The notes under the pieces are model-generated. The model did not search any database and was not told where the DNA came from. It saw nothing but the letters and a program-made list of their open reading frames with translations. Positions 25,555-34,940 of a stretch of DNA of 64,000 nt are shown in pieces (the stretch's first letter is position 1; each line of letters starts with the position of its first letter). The stretch covers positions 62,001-126,000 of the forward strand of contig NZ_WNXC01000009.1 in assembly GCF_014172405.1 (NCBI RefSeq). The letters run 5' to 3'. The translations under genes were made by a program, and so were the position numbers. Source of the stretch: Pedobacter gandavensis (GTDB taxonomy: Bacteria; Bacteroidota; Bacteroidia; Sphingobacteriales; Sphingobacteriaceae).

Positions 25555-28495
25555 CACAAAAGGGGCCTTTAAATGGGTATTTCCTTTTATTTTCTGCCTG
25601 ATCAGCAGCCTGAATGTCTTTTCACAAAGCGCTTACCTGCAGCACCTGGATACTAAGAGTGGCTTACCAAGCAACAATTGTTTTTACACGATGCAGGATA
25701 GCAAAGGTTATATTTGGATTGCTACCGATGCGGGTGTAAGTCGGTTTGATGGGAAGGTGGTGGAGACTTTCTCCGTTAATGACGGCTTGCCAGACAACCA
25801 AATCCTGCAACTGAAAGAAGACAAAAGCGGAAAAATATGGTTTCTGGCGTTAAATGGGCAACTCAGCTACTTTTTGAATGGTAAAATCTATAATGAGACC
25901 AACAACCAGCTATTAAAGCTGTTAAAATTCAATGCGGTTATCGTTTCTTTTTTCCAGGACAGTAAAGGCCGAATCTGGCTGGGTACAAATAAAAACACCC
26001 TGATTATGTTCAATGGTAAGTCGATCAGAAAGTATATTTCTGCTGACCATGACCGCCAATTCATCAATACCTTTATACATGAAGATGAGCAGGGAAAGAT
26101 CTGGGCCATCAGTAATACTTCAGTCCGGGTAATGGAATCCGATACTTTCAAAGTAGTTCCCCACCAAAATTTACCTTTGTCTTATAAAACTGCGCTTAAT
26201 TTACCCAATAAAACGATGGCTTACCTCGATCAAAAGGGACTGAACATCAGAAAAGGCAAGCAGCAGATATTGAAGATGGAGATCAGTCCTGACATCCTGA
26301 ACAATGATCCTGGTTATTTCTATACCAACCAAAATCTGGACCTTTGGATTAGTAATGCCGCCGGCATTTACCACATCAAGCCGGATGGAAAAACCAAACG
26401 CTACCTGGAAAACATCTCCGCCAGTCAGGCCATTAAAGATACTAAAGGCAATATGTGGTTTACCACCACCAATGGGATTTACATGTTACCCCAGGAAAAT
26501 GAACGTCTGTATGTGGTCAATAAAGCAAATGGGCTGAGCAGCGATATCGTAAAGAGCATTACCAAGGACGATCGCAACCGCTTATGGCTTGGCCTGGACG
26601 AAGCAAAAATTAATACGCTGGATCTAAACGATGGTCAGATTCATAAGATCGCATTAAGGGATCAAAAAAAATATAACATCATTAAACAGCTTGCTTTCGA
26701 CTCCTTAAATCATGCCATTTATTTTGCTTCGGATTATGGATTAGGTAGGATCAATGATATTTATAAGGACAGCCGCCAGATTGATTTTCTGAAAGAGACC
26801 AATAACTCCATGTTTGTGATCAAAAGTTTTAGCATTGCTAAAGGAAACAACCTTGCATTGGCACTTTCTTCAGGCGTGGTGATTATTCCTGATCGGGAAC
26901 GCAGGTTTGAATTTACCTCTTTATCCTTTAAACAAGGGGAAGACTTCTTTAACAACCGTTCTTACCGGGTATTTTATGACCAGGCACAAAACCTTTGGTT
27001 TTCCAATGTAAATGGCTTGTCTCAGTTTTCTAAGGGGATATTGTCAAATTATTATGCGAAACAACCGCTTTTAACAAAAAGGATCAACGACATTCAGGAG
27101 CTTTCTGACCATACCATTGTATTGGCAACAGATGGAAACGGCCTGATTTTCATGAGGGCTGGTCGCATTTTAAAAGTCATCACGCAGGAAGATGGTTTAG
27201 CCGATAACATCTGCAAAAGGTTATTTGTCAAAAATGATGAAACCTGGGTAGTCACAAACAATGGGATCAATAAGATTGATTTCAAAAACGACAAGCCTGT
27301 GGTCGAATCCTTTGGTTTCACCAATTCCCTGCTGACAGATGATGTGAATTGCTTATTTATAGGGGATAAAAATGCTTATTTCGCGACTAATAGTGGTCTG
27401 GTATACTTTGATGTCAACTATTCCATCCATAAAAATGAGCCACCAAAAGTATACATCACATCGATCGTAAACAACAAAAATAAACTGGGGATGAATCACC
27501 CGGATCACGTGCTGGAACCTTCCAATAACAGTATTTCTTTTTTCTACAGCGCCATTGATTTCCAAAATAAAAACATCTTATATCGATATCGGCTAAAACC
27601 AGATGCGCCATGGACGGAAACCAGAAGTAGGAGGATTGAATTTTCTACACTAGAACCCGGCAAGTATGTTTTTGAACTGAGTGCAAAATCCAACAACAGT
27701 GACTGGAGCAGTCCGGCGAAGGTGAGTTTTGTGCTTAAAGCTTATTTCTGGCAGACCACCTGGTTCCTGGTTTTGGTGTTCCTACTGGCAGGTCTGGCTT
27801 TTTACAAATTGGCTGTAGTGGTTACCCGCAGACAAAAAAACAAGGAACAGGAACAACTGCTATTGAAGAATAAGATCCTCATGCTGGAACAGCGTGCCTT
27901 ACAGGCCATGATGAACCCACACTTTGTATTTAATGTGATGAATTCCATTCAGCACTACATCAATACCAAAGACACCAACTCCGCCAATAAAGTATTGACA
28001 GGTTTTGCGAAGTTGATTAGAAAGAATCTGGAAATTTGTACCCGCAGCTTTATTACCCTGGAAGAAGAGCTTGATTACCTGGAATTGTACCTGAGCCTGG
28101 AGAAAAAAAGATTTGGAGATAAGCTGATTTATCAGATCCGTGTGAGCCCGGCGATTGACAAGGAGGAAACAATGATTCCTTCCATGATTCTGCAACCTTA
28201 CATTGAAAATGCAATCTGGCATGGCATTATGCCCAAAGAAGAGGGCGGTAAAATAGACATCCTGATTGACCTGCAGAGAACAGATCACCTCCTCATTAAA
28301 ATTATAGATGATGGCGTAGGTATTGAAAACTCTTTGAGTGCTAAAAAAGGAGAACACCAGAGTAAAGGAATGGATCTGACTAAAGAACGTATCCATTTAC
28401 TCAATCAGGTAGAAGCAAATCCTATACAAATTAATGTACAGCAAACAGGTTTATCGGGTACATTTGTATCCATTTCTATCCCTTTATACAACTAA
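25541..28495 (+). CDS. sensor histidine kinase with periplasmic propeller (Reg_prop / Y_Y_Y / LytS-type kinase)
   Basis: A roughly 984-residue membrane sensor. A signal peptide is followed by a periplasmic beta-propeller of two-component-regulator repeats (for example GLPSNNCFYTMQDSKGYIWIATDAGVSRF). A Y_Y_Y domain precedes a single membrane span near residue 745, and a cytoplasmic LytS-type kinase domain closes the protein. That domain has the phospho-acceptor histidine in MMNPHFVFNVMNSIQ and the ATP-binding stretches IENAIWHGI and DDGVGI. Start is uncertain: GTG at 25541 or TTG at 25535, both overlapping the regulator gene's end. The ligand is unknown. The layout is known from Bacteroidota polysaccharide or nutrient sensing. 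Confidence 0.88.
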   Translation: MINHNTKGAFKWVFPFIFCLISSLNVFSQSAYLQHLDTKSGLPSNNCFYTMQDSKGYIWIATDAGVSRFDGKVVETFSVNDGLPDNQILQLKEDKSGKIWFLALNGQLSYFLNGKIYNETNNQLLKLLKFNAVIVSFFQDSKGRIWLGTNKNTLIMFNGKSIRKYISADHDRQFINTFIHEDEQGKIWAISNTSVRVMESDTFKVVPHQNLPLSYKTALNLPNKTMAYLDQKGLNIRKGKQQILKMEISPDILNNDPGYFYTNQNLDLWISNAAGIYHIKPDGKTKRYLENISASQAIKDTKGNMWFTTTNGIYMLPQENERLYVVNKANGLSSDIVKSITKDDRNRLWLGLDEAKINTLDLNDGQIHKIALRDQKKYNIIKQLAFDSLNHAIYFASDYGLGRINDIYKDSRQIDFLKETNNSMFVIKSFSIAKGNNLALALSSGVVIIPDRERRFEFTSLSFKQGEDFFNNRSYRVFYDQAQNLWFSNVNGLSQFSKGILSNYYAKQPLLTKRINDIQELSDHTIVLATDGNGLIFMRAGRILKVITQEDGLADNICKRLFVKNDETWVVTNNGINKIDFKNDKPVVESFGFTNSLLTDDVNCLFIGDKNAYFATNSGLVYFDVNYSIHKNEPPKVYITSIVNNKNKLGMNHPDHVLEPSNNSISFFYSAIDFQNKNILYRYRLKPDAPWTETRSRRIEFSTLEPGKYVFELSAKSNNSDWSSPAKVSFVLKAYFWQTTWFLVLVFLLAGLAFYKLAVVVTRRQKNKEQEQLLLKNKILMLEQRALQAMMNPHFVFNVMNSIQHYINTKDTNSANKVLTGFAKLIRKNLEICTRSFITLEEELDYLELYLSLEKKRFGDKLIYQIRVSPAIDKEETMIPSMILQPYIENAIWHGIMPKEEGGKIDILIDLQRTDHLLIKIIDDGVGIENSLSAKKGEHQSKGMDLTKERIHLLNQVEANPIQINVQQTGLSGTFVSISIPLYN

Positions 28496-28803
28496 ATTAC
28501 CGTTTACTCAATTTTAAGTACCACTTACTAAGTTAAAACTAATGGCATCTAAATTAGCACTAAACTTGTTATAGATATTAAAGCAAACATAGTTTGTAAA
28601 AAGCGTTCTTATAGAATTGATCAAAGATATTTTACCTAACCTAAAACTATATCTCAATTCAGGTTTCATTTGTGTGTTAAAAAATGGTAAAGCCTCAAAC
28701 TTTACCATTTTTTTTTGCTTTGTTTTTTAAGCACACCATTCCCCATACAGGAACAATACCCGCTGAGATATTTTTAAATAAAATTGCTTTTTCTACCAAG
28801 GAA
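28496..28803. other. intergenic region with a terminator, no gene
   Basis: This 308-base gap lies between the convergent histidine kinase and acyltransferase genes. It contains the terminator listed at 28683-28709. Short open frames on the minus strand here have no recognisable product and look like chance. Confidence 0.55.
28683..28709. terminator. bidirectional terminator between kinase and acyltransferase genes
   Basis: A perfect 10-base stem (28683-28692 with 28700-28709) with a seven-base loop is flanked by an A run on the left and a run of T on the right. It can serve both convergent genes. Confidence 0.85.
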
Positions 28804-29466
28804 TTAGGCTGTTTTATGGAATAATGTAATCCTTTTAGAATTTCCGATGCGATGGGGAGTCTCAGGATTTGAGATGAGCATGTTGTCTTCTGTATCTTTA
28901 GTAATAAAAACTCCGGCACCAATCACATTGTTCCTTCCGATACAAACGTCTTCTTTCACGGAAGAGTTGATGCCCAAAAAGGAATTATTTCCAACGGTCA
29001 CATTTCCTGCCAATATATTTGCAGACAGCAATACATTATCTTTAATTGTGGTATGGTGACCAATACGTGCGCCAATTAACATACAGTTATCTCCAATCTG
29101 TACAAAGGGATGAATGGCACAAAACTGATCGATAAAGACATTCTCTCCTACCTTTAAATCAGGCCATACATTGGCTCTTGAAGAAATGTAGTTTGCAAAA
29201 CGGTAACCAGATTCCCGTACTTTATGAAAAATACTTTCCCTGGCATTATTTCGACCAATCGCAATATGCATGAGGTACTTATCTTTTGGATATTGTACCA
29301 GCGCCTGCTCAAAACTAAGTATAGGCAAGCCCATTAACTTCGTCTCCATTTCAGGAACATAAGCATTATCAACACAAAAAGCGACCACTTCATCGGGGCT
29401 ATCATTGTTAAACGAATAGCAAATAAACTCTGCCATTTTTCCGCTTCCATAAATAACTACTTTCAT
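28804..29466 (-). CDS. NeuD-like sugar O-acyltransferase (hexapeptide repeat)
   Basis: A 220-residue protein of the NeuD/PglD-like family of sugar acyltransferases. The N-terminal Rossmann-type domain begins MKVVIYGSGKMAEFI. It is followed by a left-handed beta helix of hexapeptide repeats (about 100-190, including VGENVFIDQF, IGDNCMLIGA and VGNNSFLGI), and the likely catalytic histidine is in IGARIGHHTTI. It probably acetylates a nucleotide- or lipid-linked sugar. No surface-polysaccharide cluster is beside it, so the sugar is unknown. Confidence 0.85.
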   Translation of the reverse strand: MKVVIYGSGKMAEFICYSFNNDSPDEVVAFCVDNAYVPEMETKLMGLPILSFEQALVQYPKDKYLMHIAIGRNNARESIFHKVRESGYRFANYISSRANVWPDLKVGENVFIDQFCAIHPFVQIGDNCMLIGARIGHHTTIKDNVLLSANILAGNVTVGNNSFLGINSSVKEDVCIGRNNVIGAGVFITKDTEDNMLISNPETPHRIGNSKRITLFHKTA

Positions 29467-30106
29467 GACTTCAATTCGGGATTTATGAAATAAAGGTAAA
29501 CTTAATTGAACACAATTTTCAAAATCAGCTCCCCATTGTAAAGCAACATTTCACAGATTCACAGTCAATTACAAGCAAATATCTCATTTTAAAATAGGGG
29601 TTGAATCTCTAAACAAAGTGATTTTTTGCCCTCAAAATCTGGTTAACTCCTAATTAGAGTACTCCTAATCAGGATTAGGCTGTAAACTTCCTTCACATTA
29701 TTAAAGCACGCTGTTTCACAATTTCAAATGAAATGTCCCTCCTATTTTAAAGCGAATCCTCCCTTCCTTTACATACGCGCTGCAAGGCACCATTGAACTT
29801 TTGAGTTTTAAAATTTTCATAAAAAATTACAATTCTTTTTAAAAATTCGCTAAAGTATTTATCCTTAGCGTCATTCCTCAACTAAAGGAAAAAATCACAG
29901 CAATTGGCTCCAGATATCAACATAAATTATACTGAAAAGTAACCCGGATAGCCCTCATTTTTTTTCAAAAATACGCTGACTATAAAAAATTTTTATACTA
30001 ATTTTGATGCACCAAAAAATCAAATAAACACGGTTGTTTATATTTAAAAAGATTTTTTGTAATTTTATCGTATCAATACAAACCTTACTGAATTTATTTT
30101 TTTGTA
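29467..30106. other. AT-rich intergenic region without a recognised gene
   Basis: These 640 bases lie upstream of the small acidic protein gene and of the divergent acyltransferase gene. I find no convincing coding frame on either strand. A palindrome of two seven-base arms (CCTAATC and GATTAGG, 29664-29679, two bases apart) could be an operator. A TAATTTTG element lies at 29999-30006 on the plus strand, without a good upstream partner. A regulatory or small RNA function is possible but not shown. Confidence 0.45.
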
Positions 30107-30292
30107 ATGAAAGCACCCAAAAAACCTACTAGCAAAAGTCCATTAGTTGACCCTGAAACTGACATCGATGATTCAAGTGAAGAAACCGGCAAAAAGAAGT
30201 CGTATCAAGATGATGAAGACGACTTTGACATGCCTCTAGACGACCTGGATGGTTTCGACAATTTCAGTGACGACGACGACGACGATTTTTAA
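30107..30292 (+). CDS. small highly acidic protein
   Basis: A 61-residue protein with a basic, lysine-rich start (MKAPKKPTSKS) and a strongly acidic tail ending in DDDDDDF. It has no membrane segment and no domain I recognise, and is probably disordered. It is called as a gene because it fills its own transcription unit: a terminator follows 23 bases after the stop. The charge split suggests an interaction with a basic partner or nucleic acid, but that is inference only. It has no evident link to the GNAT-like gene downstream. Confidence 0.6.
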   Translation: MKAPKKPTSKSPLVDPETDIDDSSEETGKKKSYQDDEDDFDMPLDDLDGFDNFSDDDDDDF

Positions 30293-30315
30293 AAAACAGA
30301 ACATACTATTTTTTT

Positions 30316-30342
30316 AAGCATCCCTTATAGGGATGCTTTTTA
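30316..30342 (+). terminator. terminator after the small acidic protein gene
   Basis: A nine-base stem AAGCATCCC (30316-30324) pairs with 30330-30338 and is followed by a T-rich tract. Confidence 0.85.
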
Positions 30343-30364
30343 TTTTAATTTCAGCCCAGCATAC

Positions 30365-31483
30365 ATGCAGATTATCCCGGTATCCGATTCCAAGACAAAA
30401 AAAGAATTTTTAAATGTGGCTCGCCTCCTTTACAAGGATGATCCCAACTGGATATGTCCGCTTGATCATGATGTTGAACAAATATTTGATGCTAAAAAGA
30501 ATACCTTCTTTAATCATGGAAAATGTACGCGCTGGATACTGAAAAATACAGAAGGTCATACCATTGGCAGGGTAGCTGCCTTTATCAACGATAAAAAAGC
30601 TTATCAATATGAACAGCCAACCGGCGGGATGGGCTTTTTTGAATGCATTGATGATCAAGAGGCTGCATTCCTCCTATTTGATACCGCAAAAACCTGGCTA
30701 CAGGAACATGGAATGAAAGCGATGGACGGCCCTATCAATTTCGGAGAGAATGATTCTTTCTGGGGTTTATTGGTAGAAGGCTTTACGCCGCCTTCTTATG
30801 GCATGAATTACCACCACCCGTACTATCATGGTTTTTTCAAAAACTATGGATTTGAGACGAGCTATGAGCAAATCACCAATCACCTGAATGTGAGGAAACC
30901 TTTCCCGGAGCGTTTCACTAAAATTGCCAATTGGGTAGCCAATAAGCCGGGTTATACTTTTGAGCACTTCTCTAAGAAGAATTCGGAGAAGTACGTAAAA
31001 GACCTGATGGAAATCTATAATGATGGTTGGCAGGATTTTGAGAAATTCGTTCCCATTAAAAAAGAAACTTTACAGGAAAGTTTTAAAAAGATGGAAACCA
31101 TTATGGATGAGAAGCTGATCTGGTTTGCCTATATCAATGGAGAACCTGCATCTTTTGTGGTGATCATCCCTGATGCCAATCAATTGATTAAAAGCTTTAA
31201 TGGAAAGTTGGGCTTAATCCAAAAGTTAATGTTCCTTTACAAGCGCTGGGTTGGTGTAAACAGGATGCGCGCCATCGTAATGGGTACAAAACAGGCATTT
31301 CAGAAACATGGACTGGAATCTGCCCTATTTATTAAACTGAAGGAATATGTATTGCCTTTAGATCAATACGATGAACTGGAATTGAGTTGGGTGGGCGACT
31401 TTAATGATAAGATGCTCTCTTTACATGAAGCAACAGGTGCCACTTTTGGCAAACGACACCTGACGCTACGTAAAATATTTTAA
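30365..31483 (+). CDS. GNAT-like acetyltransferase-fold protein
   Basis: A 372-residue cytoplasmic protein with a pattern I associate with large GNAT-like proteins of Bacteroidota. It has a central substrate part with DGPINFGENDSFWGLLVEGF. A C-terminal half follows with FAYINGEPASFVVIIPD, a long basic segment, and RAIVMGTKQAFQKHGLESALFIKLKEYV, which looks like the acetyl-CoA-binding helix and strand. No substrate can be named. The start ATG at 30365 is followed by the usual MQIIPV. It lies directly after the terminator of the acidic protein gene, so it has its own promoter or relies on read-through. Confidence 0.65.
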   Translation: MQIIPVSDSKTKKEFLNVARLLYKDDPNWICPLDHDVEQIFDAKKNTFFNHGKCTRWILKNTEGHTIGRVAAFINDKKAYQYEQPTGGMGFFECIDDQEAAFLLFDTAKTWLQEHGMKAMDGPINFGENDSFWGLLVEGFTPPSYGMNYHHPYYHGFFKNYGFETSYEQITNHLNVRKPFPERFTKIANWVANKPGYTFEHFSKKNSEKYVKDLMEIYNDGWQDFEKFVPIKKETLQESFKKMETIMDEKLIWFAYINGEPASFVVIIPDANQLIKSFNGKLGLIQKLMFLYKRWVGVNRMRAIVMGTKQAFQKHGLESALFIKLKEYVLPLDQYDELELSWVGDFNDKMLSLHEATGATFGKRHLTLRKIF

Positions 31484-31491
31484 TAGACAGC

Positions 31492-31821
31492 CTATTTTTC
31501 GCGGATCTCTTCGTAAAGATCAATCACCTTCTTCTGAAGTTTGATGATCTCTTCTTCTCTTAAAGAAAGTTTTTCTTTGAGGGCATTAATTTCTTCAAAA
31601 TTAAGGGATTGAGGATTTTCACCTTCTTTGGAGATGATGTCCATCGTGGAGACCTGAAAAAGGTTAGCAATCTGCTCTAATCTGGAGATGTTGATATCTG
31701 TGATACCTGTTTCAATTTTTGAAAAGGCAGGAATTGAAATATTTAGACGTTTAGCCACTTCCCCTTGGCTCCAGCCATTCTTCTGGCGTAATTGTCTAAT
31801 GTTTTTTCCAATGATATTCAT
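31492..31821 (-). CDS. XRE-family helix-turn-helix regulator with C-terminal coiled coil
   Basis: A 109-residue protein. Residues 5-65 are a Cro/C1-type helix-turn-helix (IRQLRQKNGWSQGEVAKRLNI, then SKIETG), and the last 35 residues (EINALKEKLSLREEEIIKLQKKVIDLYEEI) form a leucine-rich coiled coil, probably for dimerisation. The target is unknown. It follows mpl by 40 bases on the same strand and may be co-transcribed, or may have its own promoter in that gap. Confidence 0.88.
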   Translation of the reverse strand: MNIIGKNIRQLRQKNGWSQGEVAKRLNISIPAFSKIETGITDINISRLEQIANLFQVSTMDIISKEGENPQSLNFEEINALKEKLSLREEEIIKLQKKVIDLYEEIREK

Positions 31822-31861
31822 GTGATAAATTTAGGTGTATTATTCTAGTTTGAACTTTATG

Positions 31862-33217
31862 TTAATTGGTAGTCAACTCACGTGCCAATTTCATTAAATC
31901 CAGACCACCAAAATTGCCAGAGCTCATTAATAATAAATTTTTCCGATTAAAATTCATACTCAATAAGTAATCATTTAATTCGTCAGAATTATTAAAAAAC
32001 TGTAATTCATTACAATTGAACGCATTTTGCACATCTAATTTGCTAAATGGTTTAATCTTTTTATGCGTAAAAGTTTCTTCATCAATGTATACAATTGAAC
32101 AGTCAGCTTGTTTCATTGTATCCGCATATTGTGCTAAAAATTCTTTATTCAAACTACTAAATGTATGTAACTCTATACACGCTACCAATTTCCTTTCCGT
32201 AAACTGAGTTTTCACTGCTTCAATGGTTGCTTTGAGCTTTGATGGGGAATGCGCAAAGTCCTTATAGACGTTGGTATGGTCTTTTTTAAGCAATAGTTCC
32301 AGCCTTTTTGCAGCGCCGGTAAAGGAAGAAATAGCGGCATTAAATTCAGTATGATTCAGACCCAAAGCCTCACAAACTAAACGTGCTGCATTGAGGTTCA
32401 TTAAGTTATGATTTCCAAAAACATTTAAAACCGTATGCTCAGGTAAAAGATAAGTTACACCATCTTTGACCTCATGAGCTGGAATCTCGTATCCTATTTT
32501 CTGTACATTAGCTGTAGACCTGTCCACCAACTGATTTAAATCTTCATCAGCTGTGCAATAAATCAGTTTTCCTTCTGGTTGAATGGTATCGATAAACAGT
32601 TCAAACTGACGGGTATAATCTTCAAAAGTTGGGAAAACATTAATATGATCCCAGGCAATTCCACTAATTACCGCAATATTTGCTTTATATAAATGAAATT
32701 TTGGTCTTCTGTCTATCGGCGAAGCCAGGTATTCATCACCTTCGATAATGATCAACGGAGCTTCCGCTGTAACTTTCACCATCGTATCAAATCCAGCCAA
32801 TTGAGCACCTACCAGGTAATCAAAATCACGCTTATAATAATTCAACACATGAAGGATCATAGAGGTAATCGTGGTTTTGCCATGACTGCCACCGATTACT
32901 ACGCGAAGTTTATCTTTGGTTTGCTCATAGATATATTCCGGATAAGAATAGATTTTAAGGCCCATTTCTTGTGCTTTCAGCAATTCTGGATTGTCCAGCA
33001 AGGCATGCATCCCTAAAATTACCGCATCTAAATCCGGAGTAATCCGATTTGCATCCCAACCCAATTCTTTAGGGAGAATATCATGTCGAGCCAATCGGCT
33101 GGCAGAAGGTTCAAAAATAACATCATCTGAACCTGTGACCTGGTAGCCTTTTTTATGTAAGGCAATGGCTAGATTGTGCATGGCACTACCGCCAATAGCT
33201 ATAAAATGTATGCGCAT
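31862..33217 (-). CDS. mpl: UDP-N-acetylmuramate:L-Ala-gamma-D-Glu-meso-DAP ligase
   Basis: A 451-residue Mur-ligase-family enzyme that reattaches recycled murein tripeptide to UDP-MurNAc. The N-terminus MRIHFIAIGGSAMHNLAIAL and the ATP-binding GSHGKTT at about 115 match Mpl. The central HINVFPTFEDY and the C-terminal domain with DFAHSPSKLKATIEAVK also fit. The closest alternative is MurC, but the sequence pattern and the absence of other mur genes favour the recycling enzyme. It is upstream of the XRE gene and downstream of prmA on the same strand. Confidence 0.88.
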   Translation of the reverse strand: MRIHFIAIGGSAMHNLAIALHKKGYQVTGSDDVIFEPSASRLARHDILPKELGWDANRITPDLDAVILGMHALLDNPELLKAQEMGLKIYSYPEYIYEQTKDKLRVVIGGSHGKTTITSMILHVLNYYKRDFDYLVGAQLAGFDTMVKVTAEAPLIIIEGDEYLASPIDRRPKFHLYKANIAVISGIAWDHINVFPTFEDYTRQFELFIDTIQPEGKLIYCTADEDLNQLVDRSTANVQKIGYEIPAHEVKDGVTYLLPEHTVLNVFGNHNLMNLNAARLVCEALGLNHTEFNAAISSFTGAAKRLELLLKKDHTNVYKDFAHSPSKLKATIEAVKTQFTERKLVACIELHTFSSLNKEFLAQYADTMKQADCSIVYIDEETFTHKKIKPFSKLDVQNAFNCNELQFFNNSDELNDYLLSMNFNRKNLLLMSSGNFGGLDLMKLARELTTN

Positions 33218-33269
33218 ATTTCAATGATAAAATAAGGTACGAAAAATACCGCCGAAGCGGTATTGATCT

Positions 33270-34109
33270 TTAGTCTTTTTTAAACTGGGCGGCTACCCAT
33301 TCTCCTATTTTTTTATGATCTACATACCTGATTTGCATAGCTTCACAGGCCGTTTTAATCATAGCTAAATCGGGAGTTTCATAGAATCCACTGAAGAAGA
33401 TACTTCCTCCTGAGGCCAAAACCCCAGCATAAGTAGGAATCTGATCCAGTAAAATATTTCTATTGATATTTGCCAGAATGATGTCGAAAGTTTGTTGTGG
33501 AATGGTTTCTTTACCACCACAAGCGGCAGTTAAATTGGTAATCCCATTCAGTTCCGAGTTTTCTAAAGTACTCAGATAACACACGTCATCATTGTCTATC
33601 GCTACCAGTGATGCAGCGCCTTTTTTAGCGGCTAAGATGGCAAGAATACCTGTTCCACAGCCCATATCAAGGATTGATTTTCCCTGAACGTCAGTAGAGA
33701 GGATGTATTGCATCATCATGGTCGTAGTTTGATGGTGACCGGTACCAAATGCCATCTTAGGATCAATCACAATCTCATATGGATACTGTGGTTGTGCCTG
33801 ATGGAAAGTTGCCCTTACATAGCACTGTTCGTCGATAATAAGGGGTTCGAAATTCTTCTCCCACTCCTCATTCCAATTCTCTGCAGCAATCTCTGTCACT
33901 GCATAGCTGATTTCCAGTTCCTCTTTATACCTTTCCAGTACTTCCTCTAGATTTTCTAAAGCATAGCTGTCCAGGTCAATAAATGCGGCAAAGCCGTTTT
34001 CGGTATCTTCAAATGTATTAAAGCCAATCTCCGCCAAATCACTAATCAGCAAATCCTGCTGATACTCTTCTATCGCTGTAAAGCTGAATGTTACCTTGAT
34101 GTATTGCAT
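33270..34109 (-). CDS. prmA: ribosomal protein L11 methyltransferase
   Basis: A 279-residue SAM-dependent methyltransferase that modifies ribosomal protein L11. The SAM-binding motif DMGCGTGILAILAAKKGA lies at about 150, preceded by MAFGTGHHQTT, which is diagnostic for PrmA. The catalytic stretch DIILANINRNILLDQ is present. Its start overlaps the stop of tpiA by one base, so the two are translationally coupled. Confidence 0.93.
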   Translation of the reverse strand: MQYIKVTFSFTAIEEYQQDLLISDLAEIGFNTFEDTENGFAAFIDLDSYALENLEEVLERYKEELEISYAVTEIAAENWNEEWEKNFEPLIIDEQCYVRATFHQAQPQYPYEIVIDPKMAFGTGHHQTTTMMMQYILSTDVQGKSILDMGCGTGILAILAAKKGAASLVAIDNDDVCYLSTLENSELNGITNLTAACGGKETIPQQTFDIILANINRNILLDQIPTYAGVLASGGSIFFSGFYETPDLAMIKTACEAMQIRYVDHKKIGEWVAAQFKKD

Positions 34110-34873
34110 TAAGAATTGAAAGTTTTAACGATGTCAGTAAAGTCTCTTGATTTCAAGGAAGCACCACCAATTAGTCCGCCGTCGATATCTGGTTGAGCGA
34201 ATAATTCTGCTGCATTTTTAGGGTTACAGCTGCCACCGTAAAGGATGCTTGTACCTTCAGCAACGTCAATACCATATTTAGTAGTGATTTCTGCACGAAT
34301 AAAAGCATGAACTTCCTGTGCCTGATCAGAAGAAGCAGTTAAGCCTGTTCCAATTGCCCAAACTGGTTCATAAGCGATCACAATTTTAGAAAAATCAGCT
34401 GCATCTAAACCAAAAACACCGTTCACCAATTGAGATTTCAATACATCAAAATAGCTACCGTTATTTCTTTCGTCTAAAGTTTCACCGATACAGAAAAGTG
34501 GAGTCAGGTTATTTTGTAAAGCAATTACAGTTTTTTGAGCCAACAACTCATCTGATTCCGCAAAATACTGACGTCTTTCAGAGTGTCCGATGATCACATA
34601 TTCGCAACCTACAGATTTGATCATCTTTGCAGAAATCTCTCCTGTATAAGCGCCGCTTTCATTTTGGTGGCAGTTTTGAGCACCAATTTTAACGGTTTCA
34701 GCACCCAATTGCGTCAAACTGTTTAAATGAATGAATGGAGCACAGATGATGGCGATTTGGTCACCTTTTTTCTCATCTCTTACCATATTTACGATTTCTG
34801 AGAATAAAGACACCCCTTCGGCATAATCTAAATTCATTTTCCAATTTCCGGCAACGATTTTTTTTCTGGTCAT
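34109..34873 (-). CDS. tpiA: triosephosphate isomerase
   Basis: A 254-residue glycolytic enzyme interconverting dihydroxyacetone phosphate and glyceraldehyde 3-phosphate. Catalytic residues are visible: lysine in GNWKMN near residue 11, histidine in IGHSERR near 97, and glutamate in AYEPVWAIGTG near 168. The phosphate loop GGSCNPKN is present too. It is the first of the tpiA-prmA pair. Length is normal for the family. Confidence 0.97.
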   Translation of the reverse strand: MTRKKIVAGNWKMNLDYAEGVSLFSEIVNMVRDEKKGDQIAIICAPFIHLNSLTQLGAETVKIGAQNCHQNESGAYTGEISAKMIKSVGCEYVIIGHSERRQYFAESDELLAQKTVIALQNNLTPLFCIGETLDERNNGSYFDVLKSQLVNGVFGLDAADFSKIVIAYEPVWAIGTGLTASSDQAQEVHAFIRAEITTKYGIDVAEGTSILYGGSCNPKNAAELFAQPDIDGGLIGGASLKSRDFTDIVKTFNS

Positions 34874-34940
34874 AATTTTATTGTTTTAGCGCCATGAAGC
34901 TAAGATAAAGGCTTCAATTCTGCTGTTTTTTTAATGATTA

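Noticed and set aside
28514..28922. short minus-strand open frames between the kinase and acyltransferase genes
   Set aside because: They overlap a terminator or the real gene in another frame and lack any recognisable product.
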